Below, piece after piece: positions 48,587-57,517 of a DNA stretch of 64,000 nucleotides (position 1 is the stretch's first letter; each line of letters opens with the position of its first letter). A program made the translations under genes and the position numbers. The notes under the pieces were generated by a model that searched no databases, was not told the origin of the DNA, and saw nothing but the letters and a program-made list of their open reading frames with translations. This DNA is from Candidatus Melainabacteria bacterium. GTDB taxonomy: Bacteria; Cyanobacteriota; Vampirovibrionia; Gastranaerophilales; Gastranaerophilaceae. The stretch spans positions 62,001 to 126,000 of the forward strand of contig QHME01000003.1 in the NCBI GenBank assembly GCA_003258735.1. Direction: 5' to 3'.

Positions 48587-51070
48587 ATGAAAGAAAGTTA
48601 TTTTCCACAAGAAATAGAAAAAAAATGGCAAAATATTTGGGAAGAAACAAAAGCGTTCAAAACTCCTGATGTTTCTGACAAGCCAAAATATTATGCACTA
48701 TCAATGTTTCCGTATCCTTCAGGAAAATTGCACATGGGACACGTTAGGAATTACACAATTACTGACGTAATTGCAAGATTCAAGAAGGCAAACGGCTTTA
48801 ATGTTTTACATCCTATAGGATGGGACAGTTTCGGACTTCCTGCAGAAAATGCTGCAATGAAACACCACGCTGACCCTGAAACTTGGACAGATGAAAACAT
48901 TGCATATATGACAAAACAATTAAAAATGTTGGGTCTTTCTTATGATTGGGATAGAGAAGTTACAACATGCAAACCTGAATACTACAAATGGACTCAATGG
49001 CTGTTCCTACAATTGTATAAAAAAGGTTTGGTATACAAAAAAGAGGCTGCCGTAAATTGGTGTAACGAATGCGGAACAGTTTTGGCAAACGAACAAGTAA
49101 TTGATGGCAAATGCTGGAGATGTGACAGCACTGTTGAGAAAAAATATTTATCTCAATGGTTCATAAAAATTACTGAATATGCTGATGTATTGCTTGAAGA
49201 TTTGGATAAACTCCCAGGATGGGGTGATAATGTTAAAACAATGCAAGCAAACTGGATTGGTAAATCTAAAGGTGCTATTTTTAAATTCCCTGTAATTGAC
49301 GCTCCAAACGGCGAAAAAATGGAAGTTCCTGTTTATACAACAAGACCTGATACTGTATTTGGTATCACTTATTTAGTTGTAGCACCAGAATACAAAGATA
49401 TTGAAAAACTTACAACACCTGAAAATAAACAAGCAGTTGAAGATTATCGAGCAAATGCTCGCAAAATGTCTGAAATAGAAAGACTTTCAACTGACAGAGT
49501 AAAAACAGGTGTTCCATTGGGAACTCATTGTAAAAACCCATTCAATGGCGAAATCTTCCCATTATGGACAGCAGATTATGCCCTTGTTGAATATGGAACA
49601 GGTGCAGTAATGGCAGTTCCAACACATGATACAAGAGACTTTGCTTTTGCAAAAAAATATAATCTTCCAATGAAGGTTGTAATTTCAGGCAAAGATATGA
49701 AAGAACCGTTGTCAGAAGCCTATACAGAATCAGGTGTTTTGGTAAATTCAGGTGAATTTAACGGAATGAAAAACAATGAGGCTAAAAAAGCCATCACTAA
49801 ATGGGCTGTCGACGAAGGGTTTGGTGAATTTAAAACTCAATACAGACTACGTGATTGGTTAATTTCTCGTCAAAGATATTGGGGAGCTCCAATTCCTGTT
49901 GTATACTGCGACAAATGCGGTATTCAACCTGTACCGGAGGACCAATTACCTGTATTATTACCAAAAGATGTTGATTTCTCCGTAGTTGGCAAATCTCCTA
50001 TTACAACATCTAAGACTTTCAAAGATACAGTTTGTCCTGTTTGTGGCGGACACGCAGTTCGTGAAACAGATACAATGGACACATTTGTATGTTCAAGCTG
50101 GTATTATTTGAGATATTCAGATGCAAGAAATTCTGAAAAATGTTTTGACAGGGACAAAGTAAATCACTGGTTGCCTGTTGATCAATATGTTGGCGGTATT
50201 GAACACGCAATTTTACACTTGTTGTATTCTCGATTCTTTACAAAAGCATTGAGAGATTGTGGATTGCTTGATTTTGATGAACCTTTCAAAAACTTGTTGA
50301 CTCAAGGTATGGTATTGAAAGACGGTTCAAAAATGTCAAAATCTAAAGGCAACACCGTTGACCCTGATGAAATCTTTGAAAACTATGGAGCTGACACCGC
50401 AAGGTTGTTCATCCTTTCAGATTCACCACCAGCCAGAGACTTTGACTGGTCAGATGCCGGTGTTGAAGGTTGCTACAAATTCTTAAACAGAGTATGGAGA
50501 CTCGTTTCAACAAATCAAGATAATATCAAACTTGATTACGATTTGAAATTCCCATTAGCTAAAGAAAACGACGACTTAGTAAGAACTGTTCACATTGCAA
50601 TCAAAGGAATTACAAATGATATTTCAAACGATTTCCAATTTAATACGGTAATTTCTAAATACAGAGAACTTACTAATGCAATCTATGACTGGCAAGCTAA
50701 GAAATCTGATTTGACTGAAGAAGACAAACAAGTTTTGAGTTTTGCAATCGTATCACTTTTGAAACTTATGTCTCCTGTAGCAGTTCACTTGACAGAAGAG
50801 GCTTGGCACGATTTGGGCGGAAAAACTTCAATCCATAATGAACCTTGGTGCAAGTGGGATGAAAATCTTGCTAAATCAAGTTCAATAACTTTGGTAGTTC
50901 AAGTAAATGGCAAAGTTAAGGATAGGATAGAAGTTGACGAAGGATTAGACCAAGAGGAAATGAAAAAAGTTGCTCTTGAAAGTCCAAAAATCAAAGCTTT
51001 AACAGATGGTAAGACGATAGTCAAAACGATTGTTGTACCAAAGAAATTGGTTAATATCGTTGTTAAATAA
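48587..51070 (+). CDS. leuS: Leucyl-tRNA synthetase
   Basis: 827 residues from the ATG after ACGGAGTAAG; an earlier in-frame ATG at 48515 lies in the terminator. PYPSGKLHMGHVRNY is the HIGH motif, a zinc-like site is WCNECGTVL..CWRCDS, the editing domain has TTRPDTVFGITYLVVAPE and GTGAVMAVPTHD, and SKMSKSKGNTVDPD is the KMSKS loop. Length is usual. Followed by a terminator. Confidence 0.97.
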   Translation: MKESYFPQEIEKKWQNIWEETKAFKTPDVSDKPKYYALSMFPYPSGKLHMGHVRNYTITDVIARFKKANGFNVLHPIGWDSFGLPAENAAMKHHADPETWTDENIAYMTKQLKMLGLSYDWDREVTTCKPEYYKWTQWLFLQLYKKGLVYKKEAAVNWCNECGTVLANEQVIDGKCWRCDSTVEKKYLSQWFIKITEYADVLLEDLDKLPGWGDNVKTMQANWIGKSKGAIFKFPVIDAPNGEKMEVPVYTTRPDTVFGITYLVVAPEYKDIEKLTTPENKQAVEDYRANARKMSEIERLSTDRVKTGVPLGTHCKNPFNGEIFPLWTADYALVEYGTGAVMAVPTHDTRDFAFAKKYNLPMKVVISGKDMKEPLSEAYTESGVLVNSGEFNGMKNNEAKKAITKWAVDEGFGEFKTQYRLRDWLISRQRYWGAPIPVVYCDKCGIQPVPEDQLPVLLPKDVDFSVVGKSPITTSKTFKDTVCPVCGGHAVRETDTMDTFVCSSWYYLRYSDARNSEKCFDRDKVNHWLPVDQYVGGIEHAILHLLYSRFFTKALRDCGLLDFDEPFKNLLTQGMVLKDGSKMSKSKGNTVDPDEIFENYGADTARLFILSDSPPARDFDWSDAGVEGCYKFLNRVWRLVSTNQDNIKLDYDLKFPLAKENDDLVRTVHIAIKGITNDISNDFQFNTVISKYRELTNAIYDWQAKKSDLTEEDKQVLSFAIVSLLKLMSPVAVHLTEEAWHDLGGKTSIHNEPWCKWDENLAKSSSITLVVQVNGKVKDRIEVDEGLDQEEMKKVALESPKIKALTDGKTIVKTIVVPKKLVNIVVK

Positions 51071-51072
51071 TC

Positions 51073-51105
51073 AAAAAAGAGCCTTTGAAAAAGGCTCTTT
51101 TTTAT
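51073..51105 (+). terminator. Terminator of leuS
   Basis: AAAAAAGAGCCTTTGAAAAAGGCTCTTTTTT. Confidence 0.85.
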
Positions 51106-51167
51106 ATTGTCATTCTGAACTGACTAGTTTATAACCAAACTATACTTTTCATGCTAAAATTCTTATT

Positions 51168-51695
51168 ATGAATATAACTGCAGGGAAATTCAAAGGACAA
51201 AAGATTATCGCACCGGACGAAAACATTACTCGTCCGACTTTGTCAAAAGTTAGAATGAGTGTATTTAACACCCTGCAAGCTATGATTGAATTTGAGGGTA
51301 AAAGCTTTCTTGATATGTATGCAGGTTCTGGGATAATGGGACTTGAAGCTTTATCTCGTGGCTTTTCATCAATTGTGATGTTAGAAAAAAACAAAAAAGT
51401 CTACAATGTTATTAAATCAAACTTGAAAAAATATGAACAAGACAATGACATAAAACTTTTTCTTGGAGATAGTTTAAAAATTTGCGAAAAATTTAACAAA
51501 ACCTTTAACATCGTCTACATAGACCCACCGTATTTTTCAGGGGTATACGAAAATAGTTTAGCAGCAGCAAAAAAAATCTGTGATGAAATTATAATACTGG
51601 AACATGTCGTAGACTTAGACTTGTCTGAATATGAAGTCCTTAAACAGAAAAAATATGGTGACAAATTTATAACTTTTATCAACGCATCTTGCTAA
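51168..51695 (+). CDS. rsmD: 16S rRNA (guanine966-N2)-methyltransferase
   Basis: 175 residues. SITAGKFKG-like start, RPTLSKVRMSVFNTL, SAM-binding FLDMYAGSGIMGLEALSRG and the DPPY catalytic motif IVYIDPPYFSG. RsmD modifies G966 of 16S rRNA. TAAAAT ends 7 nt before the ATG, so it may be leaderless. Confidence 0.93.
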   Translation: MNITAGKFKGQKIIAPDENITRPTLSKVRMSVFNTLQAMIEFEGKSFLDMYAGSGIMGLEALSRGFSSIVMLEKNKKVYNVIKSNLKKYEQDNDIKLFLGDSLKICEKFNKTFNIVYIDPPYFSGVYENSLAAAKKICDEIIILEHVVDLDLSEYEVLKQKKYGDKFITFINASC

Positions 51696-51781
51696 TAACT
51701 AAACTTAACAATAATAGACGAAAATGTGCTTTTGCTCTATAATAAATACTGTCATGCTGATATAGATGGGGATTTTTCAAA

Positions 51782-52834
51782 ATGGAAGAAACAAAAAAAC
51801 AAAAAGTTTTATTAATAAAATTATCATCTCTTGGAGATGTGATTTTTAATATCCCATTGGCAAATGCTTTAAAAGATGCAGGTTATGAGGTAACTTGGCT
51901 TGTGTCAGAAAAAGGAATTCAAGTTGTTGAAAACAATCCATGCGTAGATAAAGCAATTTTAGCCCCTGTTGGCAGATGGAAAAAACGTGGATTTTGTATA
52001 GAAAATTTCAAAGAATACCTTGCAATCCTAAAACAAATTCGTAACGAGAAATTTGATATAGCAATTGACTCTCAAATGATGCTAAAAAGCCTTTATTGGA
52101 TGTTATTTTGTGGTGCAAAACGCAGAATAATTTCTAAAGAAGCCCGCGAAATGGCATTTTTAGGCGGTAATGAATGGATTGATAATATTTCTTACGCACC
52201 GGATTCACCAATCGTACTTAATTATTTAAGATATGCAAATTATTTAGGCATAAAACCTGAATCTATCAAAGTTTCATTACCTGCAAGAAGTGACGAGCAA
52301 ATTGAAAAAGTTAATGAACTTTTATCAGGTTTAGATAAATCAAAACCACTTGTTGTTATTGCCCCTGCCACAACTTGGGTGAACAAACACTGGAATCGCG
52401 ACAATTGGAAAATTGTTGTTGATAATTTGGCAAGCTCTTGCAACCTTGTTTTCACAGGTGGACCAAATGATAATGAACTGATTGAATATATAAGTGGCGG
52501 AAAATTTTTAAATTTGGCAGGAAAAACGGATATTATGGAATTAATGGAAGTTTTTTCAAGAGCTAACCTTGTTATGGCACCTGATAGTGGTAGTGCACAT
52601 TTAGCTTGGGCTACAGGAAACCCTGCCGTTGTAACTATTTTTACATGTACACCAAAAGAAGTTTTAGCTCCGTTTGGTGCAAGTGACAAATACGTTGCAA
52701 TGGGTGGTTGCGGCTTGCCTTGCCAACCATGTTTTAAACGAAAATGTAAACTTCACAAAAACCCTAATGCCTGCACAAATTTCCCTAATCCGAAAGATGT
52801 AGTTGATGTCGTTACTCACTTGATATTTTCATAA
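51782..52834 (+). CDS. Glycosyltransferase family 9 (heptosyltransferase-like)
   Basis: 350 residues. N-terminal VLLIKLSSLGDVIFNIPLANAL and WLVSEKGIQVV; C-terminal nucleotide-sugar domain VVIAPATTWVNKHW and LVMAPDSGSAHLAWATGNPAV with the acceptor Asp. It also carries a Cys-rich CGLPCQPCFKRKCKLHKN insert often seen in this family. It adds heptose or a related sugar to the LPS core at the inner membrane, evidence for a lipopolysaccharide outer membrane. SD GGGGA. Confidence 0.9.
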   Translation: MEETKKQKVLLIKLSSLGDVIFNIPLANALKDAGYEVTWLVSEKGIQVVENNPCVDKAILAPVGRWKKRGFCIENFKEYLAILKQIRNEKFDIAIDSQMMLKSLYWMLFCGAKRRIISKEAREMAFLGGNEWIDNISYAPDSPIVLNYLRYANYLGIKPESIKVSLPARSDEQIEKVNELLSGLDKSKPLVVIAPATTWVNKHWNRDNWKIVVDNLASSCNLVFTGGPNDNELIEYISGGKFLNLAGKTDIMELMEVFSRANLVMAPDSGSAHLAWATGNPAVVTIFTCTPKEVLAPFGASDKYVAMGGCGLPCQPCFKRKCKLHKNPNACTNFPNPKDVVDVVTHLIFS

Positions 52835-52885
52835 AAAAGTATTATAATTATATATCATATTCATATATTGCAAAAAAGGGTATCC

Positions 52886-54793
52886 ATGGGTTTATTTGAT
52901 AAATTTAAGGAAGTTACAAAAAAAGTTTCTGAAGTCGAAAATAACATTTACCATGAAAAACGCGGTTATTTAGAAATTTACGAAAGAAATATTGAACTAG
53001 AACGAGAAATTGCAGAACGTACAGAAGAGTTGAACGATGCAAATAAGCGTATGTTCACCTTGCAACATATCTGGGATATGATGAACTCTTCAACCCCATT
53101 GGAAAATGTATTGGAAGCCATTGTAAACAGCACCCAAGGTGAACTTGGATATATGCACTGTGCAATTATCAGTAAAAATGAAGATGAAAATGGTGAATAC
53201 TTGCACATTATGGCACAATCAAATGATGGTTTGATTGACCGTTTGAATAACATTATCGGCTCTCCAGGGATTCAAACAAGACGTTTGCACTATTCTCATG
53301 AGAGTGTTTTTGCTGACACAATGAAACAGCGTACAATCATTCAGACTAGAGCAATTGATTTATCTTTAAAATCAGTTTTACCGGATTTACCACCTGAAAT
53401 TGTTCAAAAAATTATCACAAATCAACCTGTAAAATCTGTTATTATTGTACCATTAATTGCTCAGAAAAAAGAATTTGGCTGGTTTTGCGTATTTTCTGCT
53501 CGAGAAGAACTTGCAGGAGCTGAAATGGACTTTTTGGGGCTATTTGCAAAACAAATTGAAATGGCAATAACTATTGCCGATTTGTTCCAAGCTGTACGTG
53601 AACAAGCTGTTACAGATGCACTAACAGGGCTTTATAACAGAAGATATTTTGAAGAAGCATTGGAAAAAGAAGTTCAACGTGCAAAACGTCAAAATCAACC
53701 ATTTTCAATCATCGGAATTGATTTAGACTTTTTGAAAAAAATCAACGATACTTACGGTCACAATTTCGGAGATTTGGCGATTAAAACAATTGCTGATGTA
53801 CTGAAATCAAATGCTCGTGCTGTTGATATTCCTGCTCGTATGGGCGGTGAGGAATTTAACGTTTTGCTTCCCGGCATTAACTCAGAAGGCGCAATGATTG
53901 CCGCGGAAAGAATCCGTAAATCTATCGAAAGCGCTGAAATTGATACAATCGGACATATTACGGGCAGTTTAGGTGTTGCAACATATTTGGAACAAAGCGA
54001 TAACGTTGAAGAATTGCTAGAACTCACAGACCAAGCAATGTACACTTCAAAACGCAATGGCAGAAACCAAGTTACACTGGCTAAACCGGTATCAGAAACT
54101 TATTGGCAAGAAATTGCAGTCAATACATTCCTTGATATTTTGTCAAAAAATCGTATTCCTAAAGCAAGAAGTTTGTCAAAAGAGTTGTGCCTAAAACTCA
54201 AAGCTCCTGCAAACAAAGATGAAGTCTCTAAAGAAGCATTATATACCGTTGCTGATATGTTGACAAAATTGTACAACCCTATGCATACTTCAGGAGTTAT
54301 AAAAAACAAAGTTCTAATGGCTGTAAGTCTTGCAAAACGTTTTGATATTCCAAAAGAAGATATTGATAATCTGCGAGTTGCAGTTTTGTTATATGATATT
54401 GGAAACTTGATGCTCCCTGATGAAATTTTACAAAAAGCAACTCCACTGACAGAAGAAGAACGTGAAAAAATTAAAAATCACCCAATAATTGCAGCAAGAG
54501 AGATATTGAAACCAATTTCATACATTCAAGATGTTTTACCTATAATTGAACACCACCACGAAAATTGGGACGGTTCCGGTTATCCGAACAAAATTTCAAA
54601 AAATGAAATACCATTAACATCACAAATTATTCTTATTATAGATGAATATTTTGCCCTAATTGAACAAAGACCTTATCGAGCTAAGCTTTCAAGCAAAGAT
54701 GCTTTAGAAATTATAAAAGCTGATGCAGGGAAAAAATGGAATGAAAATTTGGTAAATGAATTTATTTCCCTAATTGAGCATGATATAGTTTAA
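52886..54793 (+). CDS. GAF-GGDEF diguanylate cyclase with degenerate HD-GYP domain
   Basis: 635 residues from the ATG after AAAAAAGGG. Order: charged coiled coil (about 1-60), GAF-like domain (about 65-235), GGDEF (about 255-410) with active GGEEF and I-site RAVD five residues ahead, then an HD-GYP-like domain (about 430-635). In the last domain the metal-binding HD reads YD (LLYDIGNLMLPDEI) although HHHENWDGSGYP is intact. So the protein can probably make c-di-GMP but not hydrolyse it through this domain. It is first in a four-gene run with thiL and ispD. Confidence 0.85.
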   Translation: MGLFDKFKEVTKKVSEVENNIYHEKRGYLEIYERNIELEREIAERTEELNDANKRMFTLQHIWDMMNSSTPLENVLEAIVNSTQGELGYMHCAIISKNEDENGEYLHIMAQSNDGLIDRLNNIIGSPGIQTRRLHYSHESVFADTMKQRTIIQTRAIDLSLKSVLPDLPPEIVQKIITNQPVKSVIIVPLIAQKKEFGWFCVFSAREELAGAEMDFLGLFAKQIEMAITIADLFQAVREQAVTDALTGLYNRRYFEEALEKEVQRAKRQNQPFSIIGIDLDFLKKINDTYGHNFGDLAIKTIADVLKSNARAVDIPARMGGEEFNVLLPGINSEGAMIAAERIRKSIESAEIDTIGHITGSLGVATYLEQSDNVEELLELTDQAMYTSKRNGRNQVTLAKPVSETYWQEIAVNTFLDILSKNRIPKARSLSKELCLKLKAPANKDEVSKEALYTVADMLTKLYNPMHTSGVIKNKVLMAVSLAKRFDIPKEDIDNLRVAVLLYDIGNLMLPDEILQKATPLTEEEREKIKNHPIIAAREILKPISYIQDVLPIIEHHHENWDGSGYPNKISKNEIPLTSQIILIIDEYFALIEQRPYRAKLSSKDALEIIKADAGKKWNENLVNEFISLIEHDIV

Positions 54794-54798
54794 ATATT

Positions 54799-55719
54799 AT
54801 GAGGGAAAAAGATTTAATATCCATAATAAAAGAAACGCTCAACTCAAAATATATCGGTGATGATTGTGCATATTTGAAAGATTTGGGTATTGTTGTAACC
54901 CAAGACAGTCTTGTTGAAGGAATTCATTTTTTATTAGACAAAATTACTCCATTTCAGCTTGGATATAAGTCTGTGATGGTAAACATTTCGGATGTTGTTG
55001 CAAGTGGCGCTGAACCGAAATACTTAACCGTTGCACTTTCTCTCCCTTCTAATATTGATGAAAACTTTGTCAAAGAGTTTTATCAAGGCTGTAAGTGCGC
55101 TTGCGCAGGAAATATCCAAATTGTCGGTGGGGATATAACTGGGGCGGATAAAGTTTTTATTTCAGTTTGTGCGATAGGAGCTACTAGAGAGCGCAAAATA
55201 TCGTCAAGAAAAAATGCCAAAGTCGGATATAAAGTTGTTGTTGTAGGAAATCATGGTTCTTCTGCAATTGGATTACAATTACTTTTGGATGGGAAAAATA
55301 CTCCTGAAAAGTTAATAAAAGCACATCTTGAACCTTACGCTCAGATGGAATTTGGGCAATATGTTGGAAAAAATATAAAACAAGATTACGGAATGATGGA
55401 CACATCAGATGGACTTATGGATGCACTTTCAACTATCGCAAATGAAAGTGGAGTTTTACTGGATATCGATTTTGACAAAATTCCCCATGATGAAGAAATT
55501 GAAAACTTTGTAAATTGGCAAAACTTTGTCCTCTACGGAGGAGAAGATTATGGCATTGTTGCGATTGTGCCAAATGATTTTATATGTCCGTACGGCAAAA
55601 TTATAGGACAAGCAAAAGAAGGTTTAGGAGTTGATTTGCATTATAATAATCAACTTATACATTTAACAAAAAAAGATGTTGAAAACAAAGTATTTTCACA
55701 TTTCAAGGAGAATTTATGA
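54799..55719 (+). CDS. thiL: Thiamine-monophosphate kinase
   Basis: 306 residues. It phosphorylates thiamine monophosphate to the diphosphate. Signature DDCAYLKDLGIVVTQDSLVEGIHF, DVVASGAEPKYLTVALSLP, GGDITGADKVFISVCAIG, and DTSDGLMDALSTIANESGV. The start lies 5 bp after the GGDEF gene and its end overlaps ispD by 4 bp, so the three are translationally linked. Confidence 0.94.
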   Translation: MREKDLISIIKETLNSKYIGDDCAYLKDLGIVVTQDSLVEGIHFLLDKITPFQLGYKSVMVNISDVVASGAEPKYLTVALSLPSNIDENFVKEFYQGCKCACAGNIQIVGGDITGADKVFISVCAIGATRERKISSRKNAKVGYKVVVVGNHGSSAIGLQLLLDGKNTPEKLIKAHLEPYAQMEFGQYVGKNIKQDYGMMDTSDGLMDALSTIANESGVLLDIDFDKIPHDEEIENFVNWQNFVLYGGEDYGIVAIVPNDFICPYGKIIGQAKEGLGVDLHYNNQLIHLTKKDVENKVFSHFKENL

Positions 55720-56375
55720 AATACAGTGCAATAATTACAGCAGGTGGAACATCATCACGATTTGGCAACACAAATAAATTATTAGAAAAAATTTATGACA
55801 AAGAAATTATTAAATATACAGTTGATGCCTTTATAAATGCCAATATTGATGAAATTATTATTTGTGCAAACGAGTCAATTATTTCTCTGTTAGAAGATTT
55901 TTTTACAGATTACCAAAACGTAAAAATAATAATAGGCGGAAACACACGCCAAGCCTCTGTTTATAATGGCTTGCAGATTGTAACAGGAGATTATGTGCTT
56001 ATTCACGATGGCGCACGCCCAATGATTACACCTGAAATTATTAAAAACGTTATGAACGAAGTTGCGATAAAAAAAGCAATTTCTGTTATGACAAAAACTG
56101 TCGACACAATAAAAGAAGTTGATGAAAACGGAAAAATAATCAGAACAATTGACCGTTCAAAACTCTACAACACTCAAACTCCACAAGCATTTGAAACTTC
56201 ACTTATTAAAGATGTGCATGAAAAACTCAAAGGACAAACCTACACCGATGATGCCGGCATGGTTGAAGCAATGGGAATTGAGGTGTATATGGTTAATGGG
56301 GATTACAAGAACATAAAAGTTACCACCAAATCCGACTTAGCCTTGGCTGAAGTATATTTGAAAGAAAATTCGTAA
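55716..56375 (+). CDS. ispD: 2-C-methyl-D-erythritol 4-phosphate cytidylyltransferase
   Basis: 219 residues. Third step of the MEP isoprenoid pathway. IITAGGTSSRFGNTNKLLEKI nucleotide site, GGNTRQASVYNGL, VLIHDGARPMITPEII, and TQTPQAF. SD AAGGAG is inside the thiL 3' end. Last gene of the run. Confidence 0.94.
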   Translation: MKYSAIITAGGTSSRFGNTNKLLEKIYDKEIIKYTVDAFINANIDEIIICANESIISLLEDFFTDYQNVKIIIGGNTRQASVYNGLQIVTGDYVLIHDGARPMITPEIIKNVMNEVAIKKAISVMTKTVDTIKEVDENGKIIRTIDRSKLYNTQTPQAFETSLIKDVHEKLKGQTYTDDAGMVEAMGIEVYMVNGDYKNIKVTTKSDLALAEVYLKENS

Positions 56376-56424
56376 GACAGATGGAATGATTAGAAGGCAG
56401 GAAGCCGAGAGGGCAAGCTTTTTA

Positions 56425-56550
56425 TTGTCATTCTGAAAGCTTAGAAAATTTGCGTGAAGAATGAACGCATAATTTTCTTGCTATTCAGAATCTCTAATAT
56501 CACGAATTTCACATAAGACTAATATGTTCAATTAGAGATTCTAAAAGCAT
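56425..56550. repeat. Interspersed intergenic repeat, copy F
   Basis: TTGTCATTCTGAAAGC ... ATTCAGAATCTCTAAT..CACATAAGACTAATATG..CAATTAGAGATTCTAAAAGCATG. It is preceded by AGGCAGGAAGCCGAGAGGGCAAG, the purine-rich tract shared with other copies. No gene in 56376-56600. Confidence 0.7.
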
Positions 56551-56623
56551 GTCCTTTTACCTTCTTACATCCTACCTTCCCCATTCTCTTGTTACGAAAA
56601 CTCGCTTATGCTACAATTGGGCT

Positions 56624-57442
56624 ATGAAAGAATTTGATTTTTATGTAGTACCAACACCAATCGGAAATTTGAGCGATATAACTTTACGAGCAATTGAAGT
56701 TCTAAAATCTGTTGATTTGATTGCCTGTGAGGACAGTCGAGTAACTCAAAAATTACTCAATCATTTTGATATAAAAACAAAGTGTGTTTCGTACCACAAA
56801 TACAACGAAAAAGAGCGTATCAATCAAATTCTTGATTTTTTAAAAAGTGGAAAAAAAATGGCATTGGTATCTGATGCCGGCACGCCATTAATTTGCGACC
56901 CTGGGTCAGTAATCGTAAAAGAACTAAGAAAAAACGGTTTTAGTCTAACATCTTTAGCTGGTGCTAATGCGGTTATAACATTTTTGTCTCAAATATCGAG
57001 AGAAGATGAAACTTTTACTTTTATTGGTTTTTTACCAAAAAGCAAAACTCAAATTGAAGAAATTGCAACTAAGTATAAATACGATGATTTTGTTTTTTAT
57101 GATTCGCCAAACAGAATTATTCAGTCTTTAGAAATTATCAAAACTGTTCGCCCAAGTGCAAAAGTTGCCTTCGGCAGAGAATTAACCAAAGTGTTTGAAG
57201 AAGTTGTTGTTGATGAAATTTCTGCAGTAATTGAACATTTGAAAAACAATGTATCAAAAGGGGAATTTGTTTGTTTAATATTTAGGGATAAAAACAAAAG
57301 TGAAACTTCTGAAATTGAAGAAAAAATAAAAACCTTGCAAGAGAAAGGCTTTGGGGCAAAAGATATTTCAATAATTCTATCTGAATTGTACGGAATGAAT
57401 AAAAATAAAATTTACAAAATTGCTGTTGGTAAACAGATGTAA
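56624..57442 (+). CDS. rsmI: 16S rRNA 2'-O-ribose methyltransferase RsmI
   Basis: 272 residues from the ATG at 56624; an upstream ATG at 56549 lies in the repeat. Tetrapyrrole-methylase fold with FYVVPTPIGNLSDITLRAIEVL, CEDSRVTQKLLNHF, LVSDAGTPLICDPGS and FYDSPNRI. It modifies C1402 of 16S rRNA. TTGTTA-17 bp-TACAAT ends 6 nt before the ATG. Confidence 0.95.
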   Translation: MKEFDFYVVPTPIGNLSDITLRAIEVLKSVDLIACEDSRVTQKLLNHFDIKTKCVSYHKYNEKERINQILDFLKSGKKMALVSDAGTPLICDPGSVIVKELRKNGFSLTSLAGANAVITFLSQISREDETFTFIGFLPKSKTQIEEIATKYKYDDFVFYDSPNRIIQSLEIIKTVRPSAKVAFGRELTKVFEEVVVDEISAVIEHLKNNVSKGEFVCLIFRDKNKSETSEIEEKIKTLQEKGFGAKDISIILSELYGMNKNKIYKIAVGKQM

Positions 57443-57517
57443 AAATTTTGTACTTTTTAAATAATTTATGCTACAATTTTATTGGAGAATAGTGAGAGTT
57501 TGTAAGGGAATATATTC

